Shown: positions 29,263 through 37,445 of the stretch, piece after piece
Numbering within the stretch: the stretch's first letter is position 1
How the letters are laid out: each line of letters opens with the position of its first letter
Assembly (NCBI RefSeq): GCF_000815105.2
Contig: NZ_CP010310.2
Coordinates: 4,898,001 to 4,962,000, forward strand
Reading direction: 5' to 3'
Source: Pandoraea pulmonicola
GTDB taxonomy: Bacteria; Pseudomonadota; Gammaproteobacteria; Burkholderiales; Burkholderiaceae
DNA length: 64,000 bases
Position numbers and translations under genes: made by a program
Notes under the pieces: model-generated
The model's database searches: none
What the model was told of the DNA's origin: nothing
The model's input: the letters and a program-made list of their open reading frames with translations, nothing else

Positions 29263-30252
29263 TTACGACTTGCGCACCGCGGGATTGAGCAGGCACGGCG
29301 GCTTGCCCGCGGCGGCGCCGAAGCCCAGCGCCGCAATGAGGTTGTCCGCCGCGAGGCTCGCCATGCCGCGACGCGTTGCCGCCGATGCGCTCGCGATATG
29401 CGGCGTCAGCACGACATTCTTCACTTTGAGCAGTTCCGGGTGCACCTTCGGCTCGCCCTCGAACACGTCGAGACCCGCAGCCGCAATCTGTTTGTCTCCC
29501 AGTGCCTTTGCGAGCGCAGCGTCGTCGACGATGCCACCGCGCGCCAGATTCACGAGCGTGGCCGTCGGCTTCATCATCGCGAGTTCGGCCGCGCCGATCG
29601 TGTGATGCGTCGCAGGCGAATACGGCAGGACGAGGATCACATGATCGGCCGTGCGCAGCAGCGTGTCCTTGTCGACATAGCTCGCCTTGCAGGCCGCTTC
29701 GGTGTCGACGTCCAAGCGCGAGCGATTGTGATACACCACGTGCATATTGAAACCCATCGCACGGCGCGCGATCGCCTGGCCGATGCGTCCCATGCCGATA
29801 ATCCCCAGCGTACTGCCGTGCACATCGGCGCCGAGGAACATGTCGTAGGCCCACTTGTCCCAATGCCCTTCGCGCAGCCAGCGCTCCGACTCGGTGACCC
29901 GACGCGCAGTGGCCATCAGCAGGGCCCAGCCGAAATCGGCGGTCGTCTCGTTGAGCACGTCGGGCGTGTTCGTCGCCATGACGCCGGCAGCCGTCATCGC
30001 GTCGATATCGAAGTTGTTGTAACCCACCGCCATGTTCGCGACCACGCGCAAGTGCGGCGCACCGGCCAGCACCGAAGCATCGATCCGCTCGCTCGCCGTG
30101 GTGATCGCGCCCACCTTGTCCGCCAGACGCGCGCGCAGTTCGTCGCTCGAATACACCGTATCGGTGTCGTTGCGCTCGACATCGAAGTACTGCGCCAGAC
30201 GCTCGATCACGTCGGGAAAAATCGCTCGGGCTACCAGTATCTTCGGTTTCAC
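29263..30252 (-). CDS. 2-hydroxyacid dehydrogenase (glyoxylate/hydroxypyruvate reductase type)
   Basis: The product has 329 residues from GTG 30252 (V/MKPKILVARAIFPD). The frame stays open upstream over the antiporter gene, but homology starts here. The Rossmann motif GMGRIGQA (153-160), catalytic Arg238 (NLARGGIVDD), Glu267 (DVFEGEP) and His285 (LTPHIASAS) are intact. These enzymes reduce glyoxylate or hydroxypyruvate with NAD(P)H; GhrB or gluconate 2-dehydrogenase activity are both possible. It lies 41 bases downstream of the nhaD-like gene and could be co-transcribed. Confidence 0.93.
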   Translation of the reverse strand: MKPKILVARAIFPDVIERLAQYFDVERNDTDTVYSSDELRARLADKVGAITTASERIDASVLAGAPHLRVVANMAVGYNNFDIDAMTAAGVMATNTPDVLNETTADFGWALLMATARRVTESERWLREGHWDKWAYDMFLGADVHGSTLGIIGMGRIGQAIARRAMGFNMHVVYHNRSRLDVDTEAACKASYVDKDTLLRTADHVILVLPYSPATHHTIGAAELAMMKPTATLVNLARGGIVDDAALAKALGDKQIAAAGLDVFEGEPKVHPELLKVKNVVLTPHIASASAATRRGMASLAADNLIAALGFGAAAGKPPCLLNPAVRKS

Positions 30253-30293
30253 CAGTTGTCTCGCAGAGGTTGGCCGCGTGGCAATGTCGCGGC

Positions 30294-31712
30294 TCAGAAG
30301 AATATCAGGGTCGTCAGGACGAAAAGCGGCAGCAGAATCGCGCCCGACCACAGCATATAACCAAAGAAGCTCGGCATGCGAATGCCGCGCTGCTCCGCAA
30401 TGGCTTTCACCATGAAGTTCGGCGCATTGCCGATGTACGTGTTCGCGCCCATGAACACCGCGCCCGCCGAAATCGCCGCCAGCGTGGCCGCGCCGGTCGT
30501 CATCAGCGATGCCGCGTCGCCGCCTGCCGTATTGAAGAACACCAGGTACGTCGGTGCATTGTCGAGGAACGACGAAAGCAGCCCGGTCGCCCAGAAGTAC
30601 ATGACGTTGTCCGGCGCACCGCCCTGCCCCGTGACGAGGCGAATCACCCAGCCGAGTGCGCCCGCTTCGCCGGCGCGCAGGATCGCCACGACGGGAATGA
30701 TCGTCAGGAAAATACCGGCGAACAGCTTCGCGACTTCCTTCATCGGTTCCCAGTTGAACCCGTTGCCCTCGCGCGCCGTACGCGGCGTGATCGCCAGCGA
30801 GATCAGCGTGATCACGATCAGCCCGGCATCGCGGGCGAAGTTCTGCAACGCCACCGGCGTCCCGAAGACGTCGAACGCCACGCCAGGCTTCCAGATGCCA
30901 CTCATCAGCACCAGCCCCACCGCGGCTGCCAGCAGTACGAAGTTGCGCTTGCCTTCCAGACGCACCGGTGCGGCGTGCGGCGTCGGGTCCAGCGCGTCGA
31001 TCTGGCGCTCCGTCTTCTGACGGAAGTAGTAGCTGTCGATCAGGAAGAACAACACCAGCAATACGGTGCAGATGAACAGCGTCTCCGGCCAGAGGTAACG
31101 TGCCGTCCAGAAGAAATCGACACCCTGCAGGAAACCGAGGAAGAGTGGCGGATCGCCCAGCGGCGTGAGGGAGCCGCCCGCGTTCGCCACGAGGAAGATG
31201 AAGAACACGACGACGTGTACGTTGTGCTTGCGGTTGTCGTTCGCGCGGATCAATGGACGAATCAACAGCATTGCCGCGCCCGTCGTTCCCATGATGCTCG
31301 CGAGCACCGTGCCCAACGCGAGCAACCCCGTGTTGAGCCATGGCCCGCCGCGCAGGTTGCCGTGCACGCAAATGCCCCCTGCCGTGGTGAACAGCGCAGT
31401 GAGCAGGACGACGAACGGAATGTACTCGGCCACGACCGCATGCACCGCCCCGTACCATGCCGCTCCCGCCCCGAACACCAGCGCAAAGGGCAGCAGAAAC
31501 GCCGCGCCCCAGAACGCCGCGATCTTGCCGAAATGGTGATGCCAGAATGCCGGAGCGAGCAGCGGCCCGAGCGCGATCGAGAGCAACAACCCGGCGAACG
31601 GAACGCCCCACCAGGCGACGAGCTGTGCGCCATCCGGTCCGGCAGCAAACGCCGCCGGGCTGATCAGCGCCAGCCCCGCTGTGGCCAGCGCCCCCAAAAT
31701 CCCCTTCTGCAT
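30294..31712 (-). CDS. NhaD-type sodium/proton antiporter (ion-transporter superfamily)
   Basis: The product has 472 residues and about 11-12 hydrophobic spans, with an N-terminal signal-like span ending AAFAAG. The segments IMGTTGAAMLLIRPLIRAN, NAGGSLTPLGDPPLFLGFLQG and SSFLDNAPTYLVFFN are characteristic of the NhaD/ArsB/citrate-transporter superfamily. It probably exchanges Na+ (or Li+) for H+ across the inner membrane; the ion is inferred from family. The 343 bases between its start and lutC hold no gene. Confidence 0.88.
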   Translation of the reverse strand: MQKGILGALATAGLALISPAAFAAGPDGAQLVAWWGVPFAGLLLSIALGPLLAPAFWHHHFGKIAAFWGAAFLLPFALVFGAGAAWYGAVHAVVAEYIPFVVLLTALFTTAGGICVHGNLRGGPWLNTGLLALGTVLASIMGTTGAAMLLIRPLIRANDNRKHNVHVVVFFIFLVANAGGSLTPLGDPPLFLGFLQGVDFFWTARYLWPETLFICTVLLVLFFLIDSYYFRQKTERQIDALDPTPHAAPVRLEGKRNFVLLAAAVGLVLMSGIWKPGVAFDVFGTPVALQNFARDAGLIVITLISLAITPRTAREGNGFNWEPMKEVAKLFAGIFLTIIPVVAILRAGEAGALGWVIRLVTGQGGAPDNVMYFWATGLLSSFLDNAPTYLVFFNTAGGDAASLMTTGAATLAAISAGAVFMGANTYIGNAPNFMVKAIAEQRGIRMPSFFGYMLWSGAILLPLFVLTTLIFF

Positions 31713-32055
31713 TGTGTCTTGTTCCTATTGATGAATGGTCAACTCCTTACGAGTCACCACCTTCACGAGAGTGCCCCAACGGCGCGAGCTTGGGATATTT
31801 CCCTAACTTGCATCGATGTGAAACGAAAGACCGCCGGGATGGCAATACGGCAAACCGGCGAAGAACGGTAGTCGCGGTCGTGAACGCTCAAAGAACCTCA
31901 ATACGGCTCAGCGCGGGTCAGAGCTGCTCAAGACGCTGACCGCTAGTCCTCTGCGAGGGGGCACCAGTGCAATGAAGCATCCACCGCCTGAGCGATGCCA
32001 GCGCTCCGACGAAGCAACGCCGTGCCACGTCAGCGCAATGCCCTCAGCGTCTCGC
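31713..32055. other. Intergenic region between lutC and the antiporter gene, no gene seen
   Basis: This 343-base stretch follows the lutC stop and precedes the antiporter ATG, both on the minus strand. It must contain the antiporter promoter if that gene is transcribed separately, but I could not point to convincing -35/-10 boxes, a ribosome site or a terminator. Short open frames on either strand lack family features. Confidence 0.6.
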
Positions 32056-32718
32056 TCAGGCCCCGTCGACGACGATCACGTGAACGCGGTACGGCCCGTG
32101 AGCGCCCAGCACCAGCGTTTGTTCGATATCGGCGGTGCGCGACGGTCCCGCAATGAAATTGGTGGCACGCGAGAGCTGACCACGTTCGCTGCGCATGAGC
32201 GCGAATCCGTCTTCATGGCCGGCGACGATGCGCGACGCGGGAACGATGGCGATATGCGTTTCCGGCAGCAGTGTGGCCGAAGCAAACGTCTGCGGCCCCG
32301 ACATCATCATCAGTGCGCCAGTCTCCGCGATGGCGCAGAAGCAACCCGTGATGCCGACGAGATCGTCGCCGTGCGGCTTGCGGAATTCCACGTGGCACCC
32401 CGCGCCTGCCCAGTCGAGCTCGCGCAGCGTCGGCCACGCGACGGCCTGCGTGTTGAGCCCGTTGGCCTGCAGATACGTTGCGGCGGCGGCCGGCACATCG
32501 CGCATACCCGGCACGCGGGCGATGGTCGTCGACAGCGCTTCGGCCTTGCCGATGAAGGTCGCGACGAGATCGCCGGGCATCGTCGGGCGCGGTCCCTGCG
32601 GATGGCGCGCCAGATAGTCCTCGGCCGCCGCCTGCTCGTTCGCACGCGCGGCATCGGGACGATGCTGCGCATTTCGGATGCGGGCGAAGATGCGATTGCG
32701 GGCGTCGGAGGTGTCCAT
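32056..32718 (-). CDS. lutC: LUD-domain protein, LutC/YkgG family
   Basis: The product has 220 residues, matching LutC. It contains the LUD-domain signature GITGCFCAIAETGALMM and the C-terminal GPSRTADIEQTLVLGAHGP. In lutABC systems LutC works with the Fe-S proteins LutA and LutB to oxidise L-lactate. No lutA or lutB is adjacent: neighbours are pncB upstream and the antiporter downstream. It therefore either acts with distant partners or has a different role. Confidence 0.92.
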   Translation of the reverse strand: MDTSDARNRIFARIRNAQHRPDAARANEQAAAEDYLARHPQGPRPTMPGDLVATFIGKAEALSTTIARVPGMRDVPAAAATYLQANGLNTQAVAWPTLRELDWAGAGCHVEFRKPHGDDLVGITGCFCAIAETGALMMMSGPQTFASATLLPETHIAIVPASRIVAGHEDGFALMRSERGQLSRATNFIAGPSRTADIEQTLVLGAHGPYRVHVIVVDGA

Positions 32719-32792
32719 GGCTGCGTCCTGTGAAGCCGACGCGCCGGTCTGAAGCCGGCGTCGTCCGCTGGGTCGGGTGTCGTATCACGAAG

Positions 32793-32829
32793 CCGCCGGG
32801 AGCTTTCCGGCGGGCGATGGGCAATTATA
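32793..32829 (-). promoter_or_regulatory. Likely lutC promoter -10 box and leader hairpin
   Basis: On the minus strand a perfect TATAAT lies at 32829-32824, about 105 bases upstream of the lutC ATG, with only a weak -35. Immediately downstream, CCGCCGG (32793-32799) and CCGGCGG (32807-32813) form a 7-base-pair hairpin. This suggests lutC has its own promoter rather than depending on pncB. Confidence 0.5.
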
Positions 32830-32902
32830 ACGGTTGCCCCTCGCGCCACGACGAGCCTTCGCACACTATCGGAATGCTCTGGCGGTGCGCTCGGACAACG
32901 CG

Positions 32903-34096
32903 TCAGTGGCCCGCTGCCGGCTCCGGCGCGATCTCGAACACCTGGCGTAGATAGGCGAGGTAGGCGTCGTCGTCGCACATGTTCTTGCCCGGTGAATCCG
33001 AGAGCTTGGCCACCGGCTGGCCGTTGCAGCGCACCATCTTGATGACGATCTGCAGCGGCTGATAGCCCAGATCGTTGGTGAGGTTGGTCCCTACGCCGAA
33101 GGCCAGTTTGCAGCGATCGCGGAAGCGCTCGAACAGCTGGAGCACCTTCGGAATGTCGAGGCCGTCCGAGAAGATCATGGTCTTGGTGTGCGCGTCGACG
33201 CGGTTCTGCGCGTAGTGTTCGAGCAGCCGCTCGCCCCAGGCGAACGGGTCGCCGGAATCGTGACGCGCGCCATCGAAGAGCTTGCAGAAGTACATGTCGA
33301 AGTCGCGCAGGAACGCGGACATGCCGTACACGTCGGACAGCGCGATGCCCAGATCGCCACGATACTCCTTCGCCCACGTCTCGAAGCCGAAGATCTGCGA
33401 GTCGCGCAGCCGCGGGCCGAGTGCCTGACAGGCTTGCAGATACTCGTGCGCCATCGTGCCCAGCGGGGTGAGGCCGAGCTTTGCCGCGTAGTACACGTTG
33501 CTCGTGCCCGCAAACTGCTCGCCGAGTTCGTCGCGCAGGGTGAGGATGACCTCCTCGTGCCACTCCTTGGAGAAGCGGCGGCGCGTGCCGTAGTCGGCAA
33601 TCTTGCAGTCGCGATAATCCACCGGCTCGGCGAGCATGCAGATCTTGTCCCTGAGCCGCTGACGCCCTTCTTCGTACGCCGGCGTGCGCTGCGTGTTGCG
33701 GAAGTAGACCTCGTTGACGATGGCCAGCACCGGGATCTCGAACAGGATCGTGTGCAGCCACGGCCCCTGGATGACGATGTCGATCTCGCCGTTGCGCTTG
33801 GCCGACGGCTGCACGGTGATGTACTTCTCGTTCAGGTGGAAGAGATCGAGAAAGTCGATGAAGTCGCTCTTGATGAAGCGCATTGCACCGAGATAGCGCA
33901 GTTCCGACTCGGTGAAGCGCAATCCGCAGAGCAGGCGGATTTCGTCGCGAATCTCGTCGACATAGGGCGTGAGATCGACGCCTTCGGTGCGGCACTTGAA
34001 GCGGTACTCGACCTGGGCGGCCGGAAAGTGATGCAGCACCACCTGCATCATCGTGAACTTGTAGAGATCGGTATCGAGCAGCGACGTAATGATCAT
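32903..34096 (-). CDS. pncB: Nicotinate phosphoribosyltransferase
   Basis: The product has 397 residues from ATG 34096 ([16 protein letters not shown]). The phosphorylated His is His217 in [10 protein letters not shown]. Other conserved segments are [28 protein letters not shown] and [10 protein letters not shown]. It converts nicotinate and PRPP to nicotinate mononucleotide (NAD salvage, Preiss-Handler pathway). It is divergent from fdxA across 219 bases. Confidence 0.97.
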   Translation of the reverse strand: MIITSLLDTDLYKFTMMQVVLHHFPAAQVEYRFKCRTEGVDLTPYVDEIRDEIRLLCGLRFTESELRYLGAMRFIKSDFIDFLDLFHLNEKYITVQPSAKRNGEIDIVIQGPWLHTILFEIPVLAIVNEVYFRNTQRTPAYEEGRQRLRDKICMLAEPVDYRDCKIADYGTRRRFSKEWHEEVILTLRDELGEQFAGTSNVYYAAKLGLTPLGTMAHEYLQACQALGPRLRDSQIFGFETWAKEYRGDLGIALSDVYGMSAFLRDFDMYFCKLFDGARHDSGDPFAWGERLLEHYAQNRVDAHTKTMIFSDGLDIPKVLQLFERFRDRCKLAFGVGTNLTNDLGYQPLQIVIKMVRCNGQPVAKLSDSPGKNMCDDDAYLAYLRQVFEIAPEPAAGH

Positions 34097-34315
34097 GGCG
34101 GCGGGCCCCGCGCGGAGCACTTACAGCGATGTCCGATGGTACCGCAAAGCGGCGTCGGGCATGAGATCGAGGCCAGGACGCGCAAGCTCGCTGCGCGGGT
34201 TGCCGGGACAGGGTCCGGGAGGGGCCGGCTCCCTCACCGGCGACGTCCGGCTGCGTTACAATACGCGTTTTAACGGCCGCTCGAAGCCGTTTCGCCCTAC
34301 TCTGGAGTTGTTGGC

Positions 34316-34639
34316 ATGACCCACGTTGTCACCGAAAGCTGCATCAAATGTAAATTCACCGACTGTGTGGACGTTTGCCCCGTGGACTGCTTCCGCGAGG
34401 GGCCGAACTTCCTTGCGATCGATCCGAACGAGTGCATCGATTGCGCCGTCTGCGTGGCCGAGTGCCCGGTGAATGCCATTTATGCCGAAGAGGACGTGCC
34501 GGGCGACCAGCAGGAATTCATCGCGCTCAACGCCGAGCTCTCGCCGAACTGGCCGAGCATCGTGAAGACGAAGACGCCGCTGGCCGATGCCGATCAATGG
34601 AAGGACGTGACCGACAAGCTGCATCTGCTCGAGCGCTGA
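34316..34639 (+). CDS. fdxA: Seven-iron ferredoxin FdxA ([3Fe-4S][4Fe-4S])
   Basis: The product has 107 residues, MTHVVTESCIKCKFTDCVDV at the start, the normal length for FdxA. Cluster ligands include Cys9, Cys17 and Cys21 on the N-terminal side and Cys40, Cys43, Cys46 and Cys50 (ECIDCAVCVAECP). It is a cytoplasmic electron carrier whose partners are not evident here. A TACAAT (34257-34262) upstream may be its -10 box. Confidence 0.96.
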   Translation: MTHVVTESCIKCKFTDCVDVCPVDCFREGPNFLAIDPNECIDCAVCVAECPVNAIYAEEDVPGDQQEFIALNAELSPNWPSIVKTKTPLADADQWKDVTDKLHLLER

Positions 34640-34689
34640 ACCAGGAGCGGTAATTGCGCACGGGACGCAGAAAAAATGCGCGCCGAGTG

Positions 34690-34719
34690 TTGACAGTGTG
34701 CGAAAACCGCCTCTATAAT
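34690..34719 (+). promoter_or_regulatory. Near-consensus sigma-70 promoter of tRNA-Asn
   Basis: A perfect TTGACA (34690-34695) and a perfect TATAAT (34714-34719) are separated by 18 bases. Transcription should start near 34726, about 9 bases before the tRNA. Such a strong core promoter is expected for a stable RNA. Confidence 0.93.
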
Positions 34720-34734
34720 CGCTTTCTCTTTTGA

Positions 34735-34810
34735 TCCCCGATAGCTCAGTCGGTAGAGCGCCGGACTGTTAATCCGTAGGTCCCTGGTTCGAGCCCAGGT
34801 CGGGGAGCCA
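34735..34810 (+). tRNA. tRNA-Asn (GTT), copy 1
   Basis: The 76-base tRNA includes an encoded CCA (34808-34810). The acceptor stem TCCCCGA/TCGGGGA, the D arm, anticodon GTT (34768-34770) in loop CTGTTAA and the T loop GGTTCGAGCC are all canonical. Confidence 0.98.
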
Positions 34811-34826
34811 AGAATACCGAAGCGAT

Positions 34827-34854
34827 GGCCTCGCACACGCGGGGCCTTTGTTTT
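34827..34854 (+). terminator. Weak terminator between the two tRNA-Asn genes
   Basis: GGCCTCGC (34827-34834) pairs with GCGGGGCC (34839-34846) with one T-G wobble and a 4-base loop, followed by TTTGTTTT (34847-34854). It may end part of the transcripts after copy 1. No clear promoter was found for copy 2, which may depend on readthrough. Confidence 0.6.
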
Positions 34855-34896
34855 AGTCGATGCGTAGCGATCGCGGCGCACGACGCACAAGTTTGA

Positions 34897-34972
34897 TCCT
34901 CGATAGCTCAGTCGGTAGAGCGCCGGACTGTTAATCCGTAGGTCCCTGGTTCGAGCCCAGGTCGAGGAGCCA
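34897..34972 (+). tRNA. tRNA-Asn (GTT), copy 2
   Basis: The 76 bases are identical to copy 1 except for two positions in the acceptor stem: base 4 is T instead of C and its partner base 69 is A instead of G, so pairing is preserved (TCCTCGA/TCGAGGA). Anticodon GTT is at 34930-34932 and the CCA is encoded. Confidence 0.98.
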
Positions 34973-34981
34973 AAACGCAAG

Positions 34982-35009
34982 AAGCCTCGCCAATCGGCGA
35001 GGCTTTTTT
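34982..35009 (+). terminator. Rho-independent terminator after tRNA-Asn copy 2
   Basis: AAGCCTCGCC (34982-34991) and GGCGAGGCTT (34996-35005) form a perfect 10-base-pair stem with an AATC loop, followed by more T up to 35009. It lies 9 bases past the tRNA. Confidence 0.93.
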
Positions 35010-35137
35010 GTTTCTGCAGTATCGATGTCCGCTGCCCCCTCACGTGCTCCCGCCGCATCGTCATAAACGAACGGGGCACCGTCTCCGGCGCCCCGCTCCC
35101 TACCGCGTTGCTTGCACTTCAGTACGACTTGCCGACA

Positions 35138-36460
35138 TCACTCGCCTGCAGGCGCACCGATCGCCACCGATGAAGCGCTCGTCGTCGCTTCCGGACGATT
35201 CTGGTCTTCGATCCAGCGACGGCGCATCGGCGCGAGCAGGAACTTCGCCGCCACGGCCGCCGTGATGCTGATCACGGCGGCGGCGATGAACACGCGATCC
35301 CAATGACCGCCGACGGCCAGCACGGATGCCAGCGGCACCAGCAGCGCCGCCGTGCCCTTCGCCGTGTACAGCGTGCCGGCGTTGGACGCCGCATTCTTGC
35401 TGCCGAATGTGTCCGCGCACAGCGCCGGGAAGATCGAGAAGATCTCTCCCCAGCACAGGAAGGTCATCGCCGCGAAGAACACGAACATGTACGGGTTCTG
35501 ACCAAAGTGCATCAACCCGAGCATCGCCACGCCTTCTCCAAGGAAGATGATGAACATGGCGTTCTCGCGACCGATCTTGTCCGAAACGAAACCGCACAGC
35601 GGACGCGTGAAGCCGTTGCACAGGTTGTCGATCGACAGCGTCATCGTCAGCAGCGGCAACGTCGCGCCGAACAGCGTCATGGGCATCGATGCAATGCCGT
35701 AGTCCTTCGCGATCGGACCGATTTGCGCCGTCGCCATCAGACCACCGGCCGCCACCGCCACGAAGCACGCGTAGATCACCCAGAACACCGGCGTACGGAT
35801 CATCTGGCCCGAGGTGTAGTCGACCTTCGTCGCCAGGTTGCGACGCGAGACGGTGATGCCCTTCGGCACACGCGGCTTGACCAGCATCAGCGCGAGCAGA
35901 AAGATCGCCGCGCCCTGCACGATGCCGAAGTTGAAGAACGCCGCCTCGTAGCCCGACTCGCGGATCATGTTCGCAATCGGAATGACCGTGATGGCCGCGC
36001 CGGCGCCGAAACCCGCCGCCGTCAGACCGGCCGCCAGACCGCGCTTGTCCGGGAACCACTTGAGGGCGTTGCCCACGCACGTGCCGTAGACGCAACCCGC
36101 ACCGATACCGGCGATGACCGCCGCCGTGTACAGCACGGCCAGCGTCTCGGCGTACGAATACATGATCCACGACACGGCGACGCACACCGCGCCGCCCGCC
36201 ACGACCGGCCGCGGGCCGAAGCGATCGACCAGCCAGCCCTCGATCGGCACGAGCCACGTTTCCACCACAATGAAGATCGAGAACGCCACCTGGATGGCCG
36301 CGATGCCCCAGTGATGCTTCGCCTGCATCGGCTCGACGAACAACGTCCACGAATACTGCAGATTGGCCACCAGGCCCATACAGATGATGCCGATCACCAG
36401 TTGTGACCAGCGCCCTCCCAGAAAAGAGGTTTTCTCCTCCGGTTGTGCGGCTGCTTGCAT
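35138..36460 (-). CDS. Oxalate/formate antiporter-family MFS transporter (OFA/OxlT type)
   Basis: The product has 440 residues from ATG 36460 (MQAAAQPEEKTSF), preceded by a perfect AGGAGG. It has twelve predicted spans. The segments NLQYSWTLFVEPM, GWLVDRFGPRP, GCVYGTCVGNALKWFPDKRGLAAGLTAAGFGAG and GFVSDKIGREN match the OFA family, whose model OxlT exchanges oxalate for formate. Substrate specificity is inferred. It lies downstream of the FadR-type regulator gene but behind a 985-base non-coding region. Confidence 0.9.
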   Translation of the reverse strand: MQAAAQPEEKTSFLGGRWSQLVIGIICMGLVANLQYSWTLFVEPMQAKHHWGIAAIQVAFSIFIVVETWLVPIEGWLVDRFGPRPVVAGGAVCVAVSWIMYSYAETLAVLYTAAVIAGIGAGCVYGTCVGNALKWFPDKRGLAAGLTAAGFGAGAAITVIPIANMIRESGYEAAFFNFGIVQGAAIFLLALMLVKPRVPKGITVSRRNLATKVDYTSGQMIRTPVFWVIYACFVAVAAGGLMATAQIGPIAKDYGIASMPMTLFGATLPLLTMTLSIDNLCNGFTRPLCGFVSDKIGRENAMFIIFLGEGVAMLGLMHFGQNPYMFVFFAAMTFLCWGEIFSIFPALCADTFGSKNAASNAGTLYTAKGTAALLVPLASVLAVGGHWDRVFIAAAVISITAAVAAKFLLAPMRRRWIEDQNRPEATTSASSVAIGAPAGE

Positions 36461-36646
36461 GACTTGCCTCCTATTCCTGTCAGACGATTGGCGACGACCC
36501 GCGCTTGATGTTTGCGGTGCTCGCCGCCATCGCGTCCCGTCGCGCGGCCCGGCATGGGGATCTGCGCAGTACGGCACGCCTCCTGGCATTGCATGCGGCT
36601 CATGCTTGGCCGCTTGATCGCGGAGCGTCGCCTGGCGGCGAGCTCG

Positions 36647-36774
36647 CGGGGCTCAAGCCCCGGCTGACTGACTCTCGGAAGCGCCAAAGGACACTTCCGG
36701 CCCCCACTTCGGCGCGGCGACGCGGGCGTTACGCCCGCGCCGGCAAGTTGCCGGCTGCCGAAGGGTGACTGGGG
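36647..36774 (-). ncRNA. Candidate structured RNA upstream of the OFA transporter gene
   Basis: Several dyads are packed here. CGGGGC/GCCCCG (36647-36652/36657-36662, TCAA loop) and CGGAAG/CTTCCG (36676-36681/36694-36699) are single hairpins. An outer stem CTTCGGC/GCCGAAG (36707-36713/36757-36763) encloses two adjacent near-palindromes, 36721-36739 (CGCGGGCGT-T-ACGCCCGCG) and 36739-36755 (GCCGGCAA-G-TTGCCGGC), which would make a three-way junction. It ends about 190 bases upstream of the transporter ATG. It could be a leader element or protein-binding DNA; no known riboswitch is recognised. The rest of the 985-base gap holds no convincing gene. Confidence 0.4.
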
Positions 36775-37104
36775 AAACAAATTCGAGTGCGGACCGGCCA
36801 GCGACGTCGTACTGTCGACAACGACGCGAGCCCTGCCCCCTCACTCAGGCGGGCGCGCCCCGCGGACGCGTGATCGCCGGATCGCCTGCCCGGAACCCGC
36901 GGCAGGGAGATGAGGCACGCCGCAGCGCGCCGGTCGGTACCGGTAACGCCGACGGCGGATGCGACTGGACAGCCGGTGCGAAAACATCGCACGAGGTCTG
37001 CCCGAAAAGAAATATGGACGTACCCAACTTGCGTCTCCGATGAGTGCCGCGCGATTCGTCTGCCGTCCGGAAATTCACGGGTCCAGTCTGGCAATTTGCG
37101 CCGC

Positions 37105-37130
37105 ATTGAATCTGATATACAAGATTCAAT
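37105..37130. promoter_or_regulatory. AT-rich palindrome, probable operator/promoter region
   Basis: ATTGAATCT (37105-37113) and AGATTCAAT (37122-37130) form a perfect 9-base inverted repeat around GATATACA. It lies in an AT-rich island (about 37085-37200) that contrasts with the GC-rich surroundings. The size and spacing suit a dimeric GntR- or LysR-type regulator. It lies 645 bases upstream of the OFA transporter ATG and 315 bases past the end of the regulator gene. Confidence 0.55.
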
Positions 37131-37445
37131 ATATCGAATTAAGTATTTTTATGGTTCCAAAATTAGTCGATGGTCGAATGACTGTCAACCCGAGAGCGCC
37201 CTCACGGGCGTAGCGATCGACGCTGGATATTCAGGATTGTCACGAACGGAAGGTAAGCGCTTGGTAACCGCCAAAACCGCGTGATATCTGTCGTTGGGAG
37301 GCGGGGAGGGGCAGGAACTGGAGGAAGAATGGCTCGTGCGGCATCGCACCACACGGTACAGGGTCAGGGAAAACGATGACGTTTTGGGATCTTCGTTCCG
37401 GCCGCCCACCCTCGCACGAGGGCGGCCGCCGTCGGTGCGGATGCG

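Noticed and set aside
34735..34972. tRNA-Asn pair as an attachment site for a genomic island
   Set aside because: No integrase, no displaced tRNA 3' repeat and no change in gene content beside it in this window.
36647..36774. Known tandem-hairpin riboswitch such as mini-ykkC
   Set aside because: The hairpin loops lack the ACGR motif and the three-way junction does not fit that class.
36910..37284. Small gene of 124 codons on the plus strand
   Set aside because: No ribosome site, no recognisable fold, and it spans the AT-rich palindrome that looks regulatory.
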